The position numbers were made by a program, and so were the translations under genes. Source: Nemertoderma westbladi (Eukaryota > Xenacoelomorpha > Nemertodermatida > Nemertodermatidae). From it: a stretch of 64,000 nt of DNA. Of the stretch, positions 34,701-48,200 are shown piece after piece (positions within the stretch are counted from its first letter, which is position 1; each line of letters starts with the position of its first letter). The DNA lies in assembly GCA_032718475.1 (NCBI GenBank), contig JAUCBJ010001183.1:1-64000 (forward strand). Reading direction: 5' to 3'. The notes under the pieces are model-generated. The model did no database searches, was not told the origin of the DNA, and worked only from the letters and a program-made list of their open reading frames with translations.

Positions 34701-37190
34701 CGGTAGCTGAGTAGTAGAGTAAACAAAACTTAGAGTGCTGTGTGAACCCGGTAGATGAGTAGTAGAGTAAACAAAACTTAGAGTGCTGTGTGAACCCGGT
34801 AGAGGAGTAGTAGAGTAAACAAAACTTAGAGTGCTGTGTGAACCCGGTAGATGAGTAGTAGAGTAAACAAAACTTAGAGTGCTGTGTGAACCCGGTAGAT
34901 GAGTAGTAGAGTAAACAAAACTGTGAGTGCTGTGTGAACCCGGTAGATGAGTAGTAGAGTAAACAAAACTTAGAGTGCTGTGTGAAACCGGTAGATGAGT
35001 AGTAGAATAAACAAAACTTTGAGTGCTGTGTGAACCCGGTAGATGAGTAGTAGAGTAAACAAAACTTAGAGTGCTGTGTGAACCCGGTAGATGAGTAGTA
35101 GAGTAAACAAAACGCTATGTGAACCCGGTAGATGAGTAGTAGAGTAAACAAAACTTAGAGTGCTGTGTGAACCCGGTAGATGAGTAGTAGAGTAAACAAA
35201 ACTTAGAGTTCTGTGTGAACCCGGTAGCTGAGTAGTACAGTAAACAAAACTTAGAGTGCTGTGTGAACCCGGTAGATGAGTAGTAGAGCAAACAAAACTT
35301 TGAGTGCTGTGTGAACCCGGTAGATGAATAGTAAAGTAAACAAAACTTAGAGTGCTGTGTGAACCCGGTAGATGAGTAGTAGAGTAAACAAAACTTAGAG
35401 TGCTATGTGAACCCGGTAGATGAGTAGTAGAGTAAACAAAACGCTATGTGAACCTGGTAGATGAGTAGTAGAGTAAACAAAACTTAGAGTGGTGTGTGAA
35501 CCCGGTAGATGAGTAGTAGAGTAAACAAAACTTAGAGTGCTGTGTGAACCCGGTAGATGAGTAGTAGAGCAAACAAAACTTTGAGTGCTGTGTGAACCCG
35601 GTAGATGAATAGTAAAGTAAACAAAACTTAGAGTGCTGTGTGAACCCGGTAGATGAGTAGTAGAGTAAACAAAACTTAGAGTGCTATGTGAACCCGGTAG
35701 ATGAGTAGTAGAGTAAACAAAACGCTATGTGAACCTGGTAGATGAGTAGTAGAGTAAACAAAACTTAGAGTGGTGTGTGAACCCGGTAGATGAGTAGTAG
35801 AGTAAACAAAACTTAGAGTGGTGTGTGAACCCGGTAGATGAGTAGTAGAGTAAACAAAACTTAGAGTGCTGTGTGAACCCGGTAGATGAGTAGTAGAGTA
35901 AACAAAACTTTGAGTGCTGTGTGAACCCGGTAGATGAGTAGTAGTGTAAACAAAGCTTAGAGTGCTGTGTGAACCCGGTAGATGAGTAGTAGAGTGCTGT
36001 GTGAACCCAGTAGATGAGTAGAAGAGTAAACAAAACTTTGAGTGCTGTGTGAACCCGGTAGATGAGTAGTAGAGTAAACAAAACTTAGAGTGCTGTGTGA
36101 ACCCGGTAGATGAGTAGTAGAGTAAACAAAACTTAGAGTTCTGTGTGAACCCGGTAGATGAGTAGTAGAGTAAACACAACTTTGAGTGCTGTGTGAACCC
36201 GGTAGATGAGTAGTAGAGTAAACACAACTTTGAGTGCTGTGTGAACCCGGTAGATGAGTAGTAGAGTAAACAAAACTTAGAGTGCTATGTGAACCCAGTA
36301 GATGAGTAGTAGAGTAAACAAAACTTAGAGTGCTGTGTGAACCCGGTAGATGAGTAGTAGAGTAAACAAAACTTAGAGTGCTGTGTGAACCCGGTAGATG
36401 AGTAGTAGAGTAAACAAAACTTAGAGTGCTGTGTGAACCCGGTAGATGAGTAGTAGAGTAAACAAAACGTAGGCTGTGTGAACCCGGTAGCTGAGTAGTA
36501 GAGTAAACAAAACTTAGAGTGCTGTGTGAACCCGGTAGATGAGTAGTAGAGTAAACAAAACTTAGAGTGCTGTGTGAACCCGGTAGAGGAGTAGTAGAGT
36601 AAACAAAACTTAGAGTGCTGTGTGAACCCGGTAGATGAGTAGTAGAGTAAACAAAACTTAGAGTGCTGTGTGAACCCGGTAGATGAGTAGTAGAGTAAAC
36701 AAAACTGTGAGTGCTGTGTGAACCCGGTAGATGAGTAGTAGAGTAAACAAAACTTAGAGTGCTGTGTGAACCCGGTAGATGAGTAGTAGAATAAACAAAA
36801 CTTTGAGTGCTGTGTGAACCCGGTAGATGAGTAGTAGAGTAAACAAAACTTAGAGTGCTGTGTGAACCCGGTAGATGAGTAGTAGAGTAAACAAAACGCT
36901 ATGTGAACCCGGTAGATGAGTAGTAGAGTAAACAAAACTTAGAGTGCTGTGTGAACCCGGTAGATGAGTAGTAGAGTAAACAAAACTTAGAGTTCTGTGT
37001 GAACCCGGTAGCTGAGTAGTACAGTAAACAAAACTTAGAGTGCTGTGTGAACCCGGTAGATGAGTAGTAGAGCAAACAAAACTTTGAGTGCTGTGTGAAC
37101 CCGGTAGATGAATAGTAAAGTAAACAAAACTTAGAGTGCTGTGTGAACCCGGTAGATGAGTAGTAGAGTAAACAAAACTTAGAGTGCTAT
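28740..37190 (+). repeat. Higher-order repeat of about 2.2 kb, four partial to full copies
   Basis: The landmark CCGGTAGCTGAGTAGTACAG starts at 30843, 32984, 35221 and 37005, giving offsets of 2141, 2237 and 1784 bp. A second landmark, CCCGGTGGCTGAG, starts at 28941, 31178 and 33319 (offsets 2237 and 2141). The two lengths differ by 96 bp, exactly two monomers, because the middle copy lacks a two-monomer piece containing GAGGAG near 31800. The fourth copy is shorter. Confidence 0.88.
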
Positions 37191-40100
37191 GTGAACCCGG
37201 TAGATGAGTAGTAGAGTAAACAAAACGCTATGTGAACCTGGTAGATGAGTAGTAGAGTAAACAAAACTTAGAGTGGTGTGTGAACCCGGTAGATGAGTAG
37301 TAGAGTAAACAAAACTTAGAGTGCTGTGTGAACCCGGTAGATGAGTAGTAGAGCAAACAAAACTTTGAGTGCTGTGTGAACCCGGTAGATGAATAGTAAA
37401 GTAAACAAAACTTAGAGTGCTGTGTGAACCCGGTAGATGAGTAGTAGAGTAAACAAAACTTAGAGTGCTGTGTGAACCCGGTAGATGAGTAGTAGAGTAA
37501 ACAAAACTTAGAGTGCTATGTGAACCCGGTAGATGAGTAGTAGAGTAAACAAAACGCTATGTGAACCTGGTAGATGAGTAGTAGAGTAAACAAAGCTTAG
37601 AGTGCTGTGTGAACCCGGTAGATGAGTAGTAGAGTAAACAAAACTTAGAGTGCTGTGTGAACCCGGTAGATGAGTAGTAGAGTAAACAAAACTTTGAGTG
37701 CTATGTGAACCCGGTAGATGAGTAGTAGAGTAAACAAAACTTAGAGTGGTGTGTGAACCCGGTAGATGAGTAGTAGAGCAAACAAAACTTTGAGTGCTGT
37801 GTGAACCCAGTAGATGAGTAGTAGAGTAAACAAAACTTAGAGTGGTGTGTGAACCCGGTAGATGAGTAGTAGAGTAAACAAAACTTTGAGTGCTGTATGA
37901 ACCCAGTAGATGAGTAGTAGAGTAAACAAAACTTAGAGTGCTGTGTGAACCCGGTAGAGGAGTAGTAGAGTAAACAAAACTTTGAGTGCTGTGTGAACCC
38001 GGTAGATGAGTAGTAGAGTAAACAAAACTCTAGAGTGGTGTGTGAACCCGGTAGCTGAGTAGTAGAGTAAACAAAACGTAGAGTGCTGTGTGAACCCGGT
38101 AGCTGAGTAGTAGAGTAAACAAAACTTAGAGTGGTGTGTGAACCCGGTAGCTGAGTAGTAGAGTAAACAAAACTTAGAGTGGTGTGTGAACCCAGTAGCT
38201 GAGTAGTAGAGTAAACAAAACGTAGAGTGCTGTGTGAACCTGGTAGCTGAGTAGTAGAGTAAACAAAACGTAGAGTGCTGTGTGAACCCGGTAGATGAGT
38301 AGTAGAGTAAACAAAACTTTGAGTGCTGTGTGAACCCGGTAGCTGAGTAGTAGAGTAAACAAAACGTAGAGTGCTGTGTGAACCCGGTAGCTGAGTAGTA
38401 GAGTAAACAAAACGTAGAGTGCTGTGTGAACCCGGTAGATGAGTAGTAGAGTAAACAAAACGTAGAGTGCTGTGTGAACCCGGTAGATGAGTAGTAGAGT
38501 AAACAAAACTTAGAGTGCTGTGTGAACCCGGTAGATGAGTAGTAGAGTAAACAAAATTTAGAGTGCTGTGTGAACCCGGTAGATGAGTAGTAGAGTAAAC
38601 AAAACTTAGATTTCTGTGTGAACCCGGTAGATGAGTAGTAGAGTAAACAAAACTTTGAGTGCTGTGTGAACCCGGTAGCTGAGTAGTAGAGTAAACAAAA
38701 CTTAGAGTGCTGTGTGAACCTGGTAGATGAGTAGTAGAGTAAACAAAACTTAGAGTGCTGTGTGAACCCGGTAGAGGAGTAGTAGAGTAAACAAAACTTA
38801 GAGTGCTGTGTGAACCCGGTAGATGAGTAGTAGAGTGCTGTGTGAACCTGGTAGCTGAGTAGTAGAGTAAACAATACTTTGAGTGCTGTGTGAACCCGGT
38901 AGATGAGTAGTAGAGTAAACAAAACTTAGAGTTCTGTGTGAACCCGGTAGATGAGTAGTAGAGTAAACAAAACTAAGAGTGCTGTGTGAACCCGGTAGCT
39001 GAGTAGTAGAGTAAACAAAACTTAGAGTGCTGTGTGAACCTGGTAGATGAGTAGTAGAGTAAACAAAACTAAGAGTGCTGTGTGAACCCGGTAGAAGAGT
39101 AGTAGAGTAAACAAAACTTAGAGTGCTGTGTGAACCCGGTAGATGAGTAGTAGAGTGCTGTGTGAACCTGGTAGCTGAGTAGTAGAGTAAACAAAACTTT
39201 GAGTGCTGTGTGAACCCGGTAGATGAGTAGTAGAGTAAACAAAACGTAGGCTGTGTGAACCCGGTAGAGGAGTAGTAGAGTAAACAAAACTTAGAGTGCT
39301 GTGTGAACCCGGTAGATGAGTAGTAGAGTAAACAAAACTTAGAGTGCTGTGTGAACCCGGTAGATGAGTAGTAGTGTAAACAAAACTTTGAGTGCTGTGT
39401 GAACCCGGTAGATGAGTAGTAGAGTAAACAAAACGTAGGCTGTGTGAACCCGGTAGAGGAGTAGTAGAGTAAACAAAACTTAGAGTGCTGTGTGAACCCG
39501 GTAGATGAGTAGTAGAGTAAACAAAACTTAGAGTGCTGTGTGAACCCGGTAGATGAGTAGTAGAGTAAACAAAACTTAGAGTGCTGTGTGAACCCGGTAG
39601 ATGAGTAGTAGAGTAAACAAAACGTAGGCTGTGTGAACCCGGTAGAGGAGTAGTAGAGTAAACAAAACTTAGAGTGCTGTGTGAACCCGGTAGATGAGTA
39701 GTAGAGTAAACAAAACTTAGAGTGCTGTGTGAACCCGGTAGATGAGTAGTAGAGTAAACAAAACTTAGAGTGCTGTGTGAACCCGGTAGAGGAGTAGTAG
39801 AGTAAACAAAACTTAGAGTGCTGTGTGAACCCGGTAGATGAGTAGTAGAGTAAACAAAACTTAGAGTGCTGTGTGAACCCGGTAGATGAGTAGTAGTGTA
39901 AACAAAACTTTGAGTGCTGTGTGAACCCGGTAGATGAGTAGTAGAGTAAACAAAACGTAGGCTGTGTGAACCCGGTAGATGAGTAGTAGAGTAAACAAAA
40001 CTTAGAGTGATGTGTGAACCCGGTAGATGAGTAGTAGAGTAAACAAAACTTAGAGTTCTGTGTGAACCCGGTAGATGAGTAGTAGAGTAAACAAAACTTT

Positions 40101-41879
40101 GAGTGCTGTGTGAACCCGGTAGCTGAGTAGTAGAGTAAACAAAACTTAGAGTGCTGTGTGAACCTGGTAGATGAGTAGTAGAGTAAACAAAACTTAGAGT
40201 GCTGTGTGAACCCGGTAGAGGAGTAGTAGAGTAAACAAAACTTAGAGTGCTGTGTGAACCCGGTAGATGAGTAGTAGAGTGCTGTGTGAACCTGGTAGCT
40301 GAGTAGTAGAGTAAACAAAACTTTGAGTTCTGTGTGAACCCGGTAGATGAGTAGTAGAGTAAACAAAACGTAGGCTGTGTGAACCCGGTAGAGGAGTAGT
40401 AGAGTAAACAAAACTTAGAGTGCTGTGTGAACCCGGTAGATGAGTAGTAGAGTAAACAAAACTTAGAGTGCTGTGTGAACCCGGTAGATGAGTAGTAGTG
40501 TAAACAAAACTTTGAGTGCTGTGTGAACCCGGTAGATGAGTAGTAGAGTAAACAAAACGTAGGCTGTGTGAACCCGGTAGAGGAGTAGTAGAGTAAACAA
40601 ATCTTAGAGTGCTGTGTGAACCCGGTAGATGAGTAGTAGAGTAAACAAAACTTAGAGTGCTGTGTGAACCCGGTAGATGAGTAGTAGAGTAAACAAAACT
40701 TAGAGTGCTGTGTGAACCCGGTAGATGAGTAGTAGAGTAAACAAAACGTAGGCTGTGTGAACCCGGTAGAGGAGTAGTAGAGTAAACACAACTTAGAGTG
40801 CTGTGTGAACCCGGTAGATGAGTAGTAGAGTAAACAAAACTTAGAGTGCTGTGTGAACCCAGTAGATGAGTAGTAGAGTAAACAAAACTTAGAGTGCTGT
40901 GTGAACCCGGTAGAGGAGTAGTAGAGTAAACAAAACTTAGAGTGCTGTGTGAACCCGGTAGATGAGTAGTAGAGTAAACAAAACGTAGGCTGTGTGAACC
41001 CGGTAGATGAGTAGTAGAGTAAACAAAACTTAGAGTGCTGTGTGAACCCGGTAGATGAGTAGTAGAGTAAACAAAACTTAGAGTGCTGTGTGAACCCGGT
41101 AGATGAGTAGTAGAGTAAACAAAACTTAGAGTGCTGTGTGAACCCGGTAGATGAGTAGTAGAGTAAACAAAACGTAGGCTGTGTGAACCCGGTAGCTGAG
41201 TAGTAGAGTAAACAAAACTTAGAGTGCTGTGTGAACCCGGTAGATGAGTAGTAGAGTAAACAAAACTTAGAGTGCTGTGTGAACCCGGTAGATGAGTAGT
41301 AGAGTAAACAAAACTTAGAGTGCTGTGTGAACCCGGTAGATGAGTAGTAGAGTAAACAAAACTTAGAGTTCTGTGTGAACCCGGTAGATGAGTAGTAGAG
41401 TAAACACAACTTTGAGTGCTGTGTGAACCCGGTAGATGAGTAGTAGAGTAAACACAACTTTGAGTGCTGTGTGAACCCGGTAGATGAGTAGTAGAGTAAA
41501 CAAAACTTAGAGTGCTATGTGAACCCGGTAGATGAGTGTAGTAGAGTAAACAAAACTTAGAGTGCTGTGTGAACCCGGTAGATGAGTAGTAGAGTAAACA
41601 AAACTTAGAGTGCTGTGTGAACCCGGTAGATGTGTAGTAGAGTAAACAAAACTTAGAGTGCTGTGTGAACCCGGTAGCTGAGTAGTAGAGTAAACAAAAC
41701 TTAGAGTGCTGTGTGAACCCGGTAGATGAGTAGTAGAGTAAACAAAACTTAGAGTGCTGTGTGAACCCGGTAGAGGAGTAGTAGAGTAAACAAAACTTAG
41801 AGTGCTGTGTGAACCCGGTAGATGAGTAGTAGAGTAAACAAAACTTAGAGTTCTGTGTGAACCCGGTAGATGAGTAGTA

Positions 41880-44640
41880 GAGAAAACAAAACTGTGAGTG
41901 CTGTGTGAACCCGGTAGATGAGTAGTAGAGTAAACAAAACTTAGAGTGCTGTGTGAACCCGGTAGATGAGTAGTAGAATAAACAAAACTTTGAGTGCTGT
42001 GTGAACCCGGTAGATGAGTAGTAGAGTAAACAAAACTTAGAGTGCTGTGTGAACCCGGTAGATGAGTAGTAGAGTAAACAAAACGCTATGTGAACCCGGT
42101 AGATGAGTAGTAGAGTAAACAAAACTTAGAGTGCTGTGTGAACCCGGTAGATGAGTAGTAGAGTAAACAAAACTTAGAGTTCTGTGTGAACCCGGTAGCT
42201 GAGTAGTACAGTAAACAAAACTTAGAGTGCTGTGTGAACCCGGTAGATGAGTAGTAGAGCAAACAAAACTTTGAGTGCTGTGTGAACCCGGTAGATGAAT
42301 AGTAAAGTAAACAAAACTTAGAGTGCTGTGTGAACCCGGTAGATGAGTAGTAGAGTAAACAAAACTTAGAGTGCTATGTGAACCCGGTAGATGAGTAGTA
42401 GAGTAAACAAAACGCTATGTGAACCTGGTAGATGAGTAGTAGAGTAAACAAAACTTAGAGTGGTGTGTGAACCCGGTAGATGAGTAGTAGAGTAAACAAA
42501 ACTTAGAGTGCTGTGTGAACCCGGTAGATGAGTAGTAGAGCAAACAAAACTTTGAGTGCTGTGTGAACCCGGTAGATGAATAGTAAAGTAAACAAAACTT
42601 AGAGTGCTGTGTGAACCCGGTAGATGAGTAGTAGAGTAAACAAAACTTAGAGTGCTGTGTGAACCCGGTAGATGAGTAGAAGAGTAAACAAAACTTAGAG
42701 TGCTATGTGAACCCGGTAGATGAGTAGTAGAGTAAACAAAACGCTATGTGAACCTGGTAGATGAGTAGTAGAGTAAACAAAGCTTAGAGTGCTGTGTGAA
42801 CCCGGTAGATGAGTAGTAGAGTAAACAAAACTTAGAGTGCTGTGTGAACCCGGTAGATGAGTAGTAGAGTAAACAAAACTTTGAGTGCTATGTGAACCCG
42901 GTAGATGAGTAGTAGAGTAAACAAAACTTAGAGTGGTGTGTGATCCCGGTAGATGAGTAGTAGAGTAAACAAAACTTTGAGTGCTATGTGAACCCGGTAG
43001 ATGAGTAGTAGAGTAAACAAAACTTAGAGTGGTGTGTGAACCCGGTAGATGAGTAGTAGAGTAAACAAAACTTTGAGTGCTGTGTGAACCCGGTAGATGA
43101 GTAGTAGAGTAAACAAAACTTAGAGTGGTGTATGAACCCGGTAGATGAGTAGTAGAGTAAACAAAACTTTGAGTGCTGTATGAACCCAGTAGATGAGTAG
43201 TAGAGTAAACAAAACTTAGAGTGCTGTGTGAACCCGGTAGAGGAGTAGTAGAGTAAACAAAACTTTGAGTGCTGTGTGAACCCGGTAGATGAGTAGTAGA
43301 GTAAACAAAACTCTAGAGTGGTGTGTGAACCCGGTAGCTGAGTAGTAGAGTAAACAAAACGTAGAGTGCTGTGTGAACCCGGTAGCTGAGTAGTAGAGTA
43401 AACAAAACTTAGAGTGGTGTGTGAACCCGGTAGCTGAGTAGTAGAGTAAACAAAACTTAGAGTGGTGTGTGAACCCAGTAGCTGAGTAGTAGAGTAAACA
43501 AAACGTAGAGTGCTGTGTGAACCCGGTAGCTGAGTAGTAGAGTAAACAAAACGTAGAGTGCTGTGTGAACCCGGTAGATGAGTAGTAGAGTAAACAAAAC
43601 TTTGAGTGCTGTGTGAACCCGGTAGCCGAGTAGTAGAGTAAACAAAACGTAGAGTGCTGTGTGAACCCGGTAGCTGAGTAGTAGAGTAAACAAAACGTAG
43701 AGTGCTGTGTGAACCCGGTAGATGAGTAGTAGAGTAAACAAAACTTAGAGTGCTGTGTGAACCCGGTAGATGAGTAGTAGAGTAAACAAAATTTAGAGTG
43801 CTGTGTGAACCCGGTAGATGAGTAGTAGAGTAAACAAAACTTAGAGTTCTGTGTGAACCCGGTAGATGAGTAGTAGAGTAAACAAAACTTTGAGTGCTGT
43901 GTGAACCCGGTAGCTGAGTAGTAGAGTAAACAAAACTTAGAGTGCTGTGTGAACCTGGTAGATGAGTAGTAGAGTAAACAAAACTTAGAGTGCTGTGTGA
44001 ACCCGGTAGAGGAGTAGTAGAGTAAACAAAACTTAGAGTGCTGTGTGAACCCGGTAGATGAGTAGTAGAGTGCTGTGTGAACCTGGTAGCTGAGTAGTAG
44101 AGTAAACAAAACTTTGAGTGCTGTGTGAACCCGGTAGATGAGTAGTAGAGTAAACAAAACTTAGAGTTCTGTGTGAACCCGGTAGATGAGTAGTAGAGTA
44201 AACAAAACTAAGAGTGCTGTGTGAACCCGGTAGCTGAGTAGTAGAGTAAACAAAACTTAGAGTGCTGTGTGAACCTGGTAGATGAGTAGTAGAGTAAACA
44301 AAACTAAGAGTGCTGTGTGAACCCGGTAGAGGAGTAGTAGAGTAAACAAAACTTAGAGTGCTGTATGAACCCGGTAGATGAGTAGTAGAGTGCTGTGTGA
44401 ACCTGGTAGCTGAGTAGTAGAGTAAACAAAACTTTGAGTGCTGTGTGAACCCGGTAGATGAGTAGTAGAGTAAACAAAACGTAGGCTGTGTGAACCCGGT
44501 AGAGGAGTAGTAGAGTAAACAAAACTTAGAGTGCTGTGTGAACCCGGTAGATGAGTAGTAGAGTAAACAAAACTTAGAGTGCTGTGTGAACCCGGTAGAT
44601 GAGTAGTAGTGTAAACAAAACTTTGAGTGCTGTGTGAACC
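41880..44640 (+). repeat. Long-range duplicate, copy 1 (12,385-bp offset)
   Basis: Variant order here matches 54265-57025 at a constant offset of 12,385 bp. For example, GCTGAGTAGTACAG lies at 42196 and 54581, and CTCTAGAG at 43311 and 55696. Small differences exist: GTGATCCCGG at about 42940 and AGCCGAG at about 43623 are private to this copy. Homology continues leftward with a slightly different offset (12,342), and ends on the right where this copy has the CGGTAGTAGTAGAG deletion at about 44641. Confidence 0.85.
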
Positions 44641-45299
44641 CGGTAGTAGTAGAGTAAACAAAACGTAGGCTGTGTGAACCCGGTAGAGGAGTAGTAGAGT
44701 AAACAAAACTTAGAGTGCTGTGTGAACCCGGTAGATGAGTAGTAGAGTAAACAAAACTTAGAGTGCTGTGTGAACCCGGTAGATGAGTAGTAGAGTAAAC
44801 AAAACGTAGGCTGTGTGAACCCGGTAGAGGAGTAGTAGAGTAAACAAAACTTAGAGTGCTGTGTGAACCCGGTAGATGAGTAGTAGAGTAAACAAAACTT
44901 AGAGTGCTGTGTGAACCTGGTAGATGAGTAGTAGAGTAAACAAAACTTAGAGTGCTGTGTGAACCTGGTAGAGGAGTAGTAGAGTAAACAAAACTTAGAG
45001 TGCTGTGTGAACCCGGTAGATGAGTAGTAGAGTAAACAAAACTTAGAGTGCTGTGTGAACCCGGTAGATGAGTAGTAGAGTAAACAAAACTTAGAGTGCT
45101 GTGTGAACCCGGTAGATGAGTAGTAGTGTAAACAAAACTTTGAGTGCTGTGTGAACCCGGTAGATGAGTAGTAGAGTAAACAAAACGTAGGCTGTGTGAA
45201 CCCGGTAGATGAGTAGTAGAGTAAACAAAACTTAGAGTGATGTGTGAACCCGGTAGATGAGTAGTAGAGTAAACAAAACTTAGAGTTCTGTGTGAACCC

Positions 45300-48200
45300 G
45301 GTAGATGAGTAGTAGAGTAAACAAAACTTTGAGTGCTGTGTGAACCCGGTAGCTGAGTAGTAGAGTAAACAAAACTTAGAGTGCTGTGTAAACCTGGTAG
45401 ATGAGTAGTAGAGTAAACAAAACTTAGAGTGCTGTGTGAACCCGGTAGAGGAGTAGTAGAGTAAACAAAACTTAGAGTGCTGTGTGAACCCGGTAGATGA
45501 GTAGTAGAGTGCTGTGTGAACCTGGTAGCTGAGTAGTAGAGTAAACAAAACTTTGAGTTCTGTGTGAACCCGGTAGATGAGTAGTAGAGTAAACAAAACG
45601 TAGGCTGTGTGAACCCGGTAGAGGAGTAGTAGAGTAAACAAAACTTAGAGTGCTGTGTGAACCCGGTAGATGAGTAGTAGAGTAAACAAAACTTAGAGTG
45701 CTGTGTGAACCCGGTAGATGAGTAGTAGTGTAAACAAAACTTTGAGTGCTGTGTGAACCCGGTAGATGAGTAGTAGAGTAAACAAAACGTAGGCTGTGTG
45801 AACCCGGTAGAGGAGTAGTAGAGTAAACAAAACTTAGAGTGCTGTGTGAACCCGGTAGATGAGTAGTAGAGTAAACAAAACGTAGGCTGTGTGAACCCGG
45901 TAGAGGAGTAGTAGAGTAAACACAACTTAGAGTGCTGTGTGAACCCGGTAGATGAGTAGTAGAGTAAACAAAACTTAGAGTGCTGTGTGAACCCGGTAGA
46001 TGAGTAGTAGAGTAAACAAAACTTAGAGTGCTGTGTGAACCCGGTAGAGGAGTAGTAGAGTAAACAAAACTTAGAGTGCTGTGTGAACCCGGTAGATGAG
46101 TAGTAGAGTAAACAAAACTTAGAGTGCTGTGTGAACCCGGTAGATGATTAGTAGAGTAAACAAAACTTAGAGTGCTGTGTGAACCCGGTAGATGAGTAGT
46201 AGTGTAAACAAAACTTTGAGTGCTGTGTGAACCCGGTAGATGAGTAGTAGAGTAAACAAAACGTAGGCTGTGTGAACCCAGTAGATGAGTAGTAGAGTAA
46301 ACAAAACTTAGAGTGCTGTGTGAACCCGGTAGATGAGTAGTAGAGTAAACAAAACTTAGAGTGCTGTGTGAACCCGGTAGATGAGTAGTAGAGTAAACAA
46401 AACTTAGAGTGCTGTGTGAACCCGGTAGATGAGTAGTAGAGTAAACAAAACGTAGGCTGTGTGAACCCGGTAGCTGAGTAGTAGAGTAAACAAAACTTAG
46501 AGTGCTGTGTGAACCCGGTAGATGAGTAGTAGAGTAAACAAAACTTAGAGTGCTGTGTGAACCCGGTAGATGAGTAGTAGAGTAAACAAAACTTAGAGTG
46601 CTGTGTGAATCCGGTAGATGAGTAGTAGAGTAAACAAAACTTAGAGTTCTGTGTGAACCCGGTAGATGAGTAGTAGAGTAAACACAACTCTGAGTGCTGT
46701 GTGAACCCGGTAGATGAGTAGTAGAGTAAACACAACTTTGAGTGCTGTGTGAACCCGGTAGATGAGTAGTAGAGTAAACAAAACTTAGAGTGCTATGTGA
46801 ACCCAGTAGATGAGTAGTAGAGTAAACAAAACTTAGAGTGCTGTGTGAACCCGGTAGATGAGTAGTAGAGTAAACAAAACTTAGAGTGCTGTGTGAACCT
46901 GGTAGATGAGTAGTAGAGTAAACAAAACTTTGAGTGCTGTGTGAACCCGGTAGATGAGTAGTAGAGTAAACAAAACTTTGAGTGCTGTGTGAACCCGGTA
47001 GATGAGTAGTAGAGTAAACAAAACTTAGAGTGCTGTGTGAACCCGGTAGATGAGTAGTAGAGTAAACAAAACTTTGAGTGCTGTGTGAACCCGGTAGATG
47101 AGTACTAGAGTGCTGTGTGAACCTGGTAGCTGAGTAGTAGAGTAAACAAAACTTTGAGTTCTGTGTGAACCCGGTAGATGAGTAGTAGAGTAAACAAAAC
47201 GTAGGCTGTGTGAACCCGGTAGAGGAGTAGTAGAGTAAACAAAACTTAGAGTGCTGTGTGAACCCGGTAGATGAGTAGTAGAGTAAACAAAACTTAGAGT
47301 GCTGTGTGAACCCGGTAGATGAGTAGTAGTGTAAACAAAACTTTGAGTGCTGTGTGAACCCGGTAGATGAGTAGTAGAGTAAACAAAACGTAGGCTGTGT
47401 GAACCCGGTAGAGGAGTAGTAGAGTAAACAAAACTTAGAGTGCTGTGTGAACCCGGTAGATGAGTAGTAGAGTAAACAAAACTTAGAGTGCTGTGTGAAC
47501 CCGGTAGATGAGTAGTAGAGTAAACAAAACTTAGAGTGCTGTGTGAACCCGGTAGATGAGTAGTAGAGTAAACAAAACGTAGGCTGTGTGAACCCGGTAG
47601 AGGAGTAGTAGAGTAAACAAAACTTAGAGTGCTGTGTGAACCCGGTAGATGAGTAGTAGAGTAAACAAAACTTAGAGTGCTGTGTGAACCCGGTAGATGA
47701 GTAGTAGAGTAAACAAAACTTAGAGTGCTGTGTGAACCCGGTAGAGGAGTAGTAGAGTAAACAAAACTTAGAGTGCTGTGTGAACCCGGTAGATGAGTAG
47801 TAGAGTAAACAAAACTTAGAGTGCTGTGTGAACCCGGTAGATGAGTAGTAGAGTAAACAAAACTTAGAGTGCTGTGTGAACCCGGTAGATGAGTAGTAGT
47901 GTAAACAAAACTTTGAGTGCTGTGTGAACCCGGTAGATGAGTAGTAGAGTAAACAAAACGTAGGCTGTGTGAACCCGGTAGATGAGTAGTAGAGTAAACA
48001 AAACTTAGAGTGATGTGTGAACCCGGTAGATGAGTAGTAGAGTAAACAAAACTTAGAGTTCTGTGTGAACCCGGTAGATGAGTAGTAGAGTAAACAAAAC
48101 TTTGAGTGCTGTGTGAACCCGGTAGCTGAGTAGTAGAGTAAACAAAACTTAGAGTGCTGTGTGAACCTGGTAGATGAGTAGTAGAGTAAACAAAACTTAG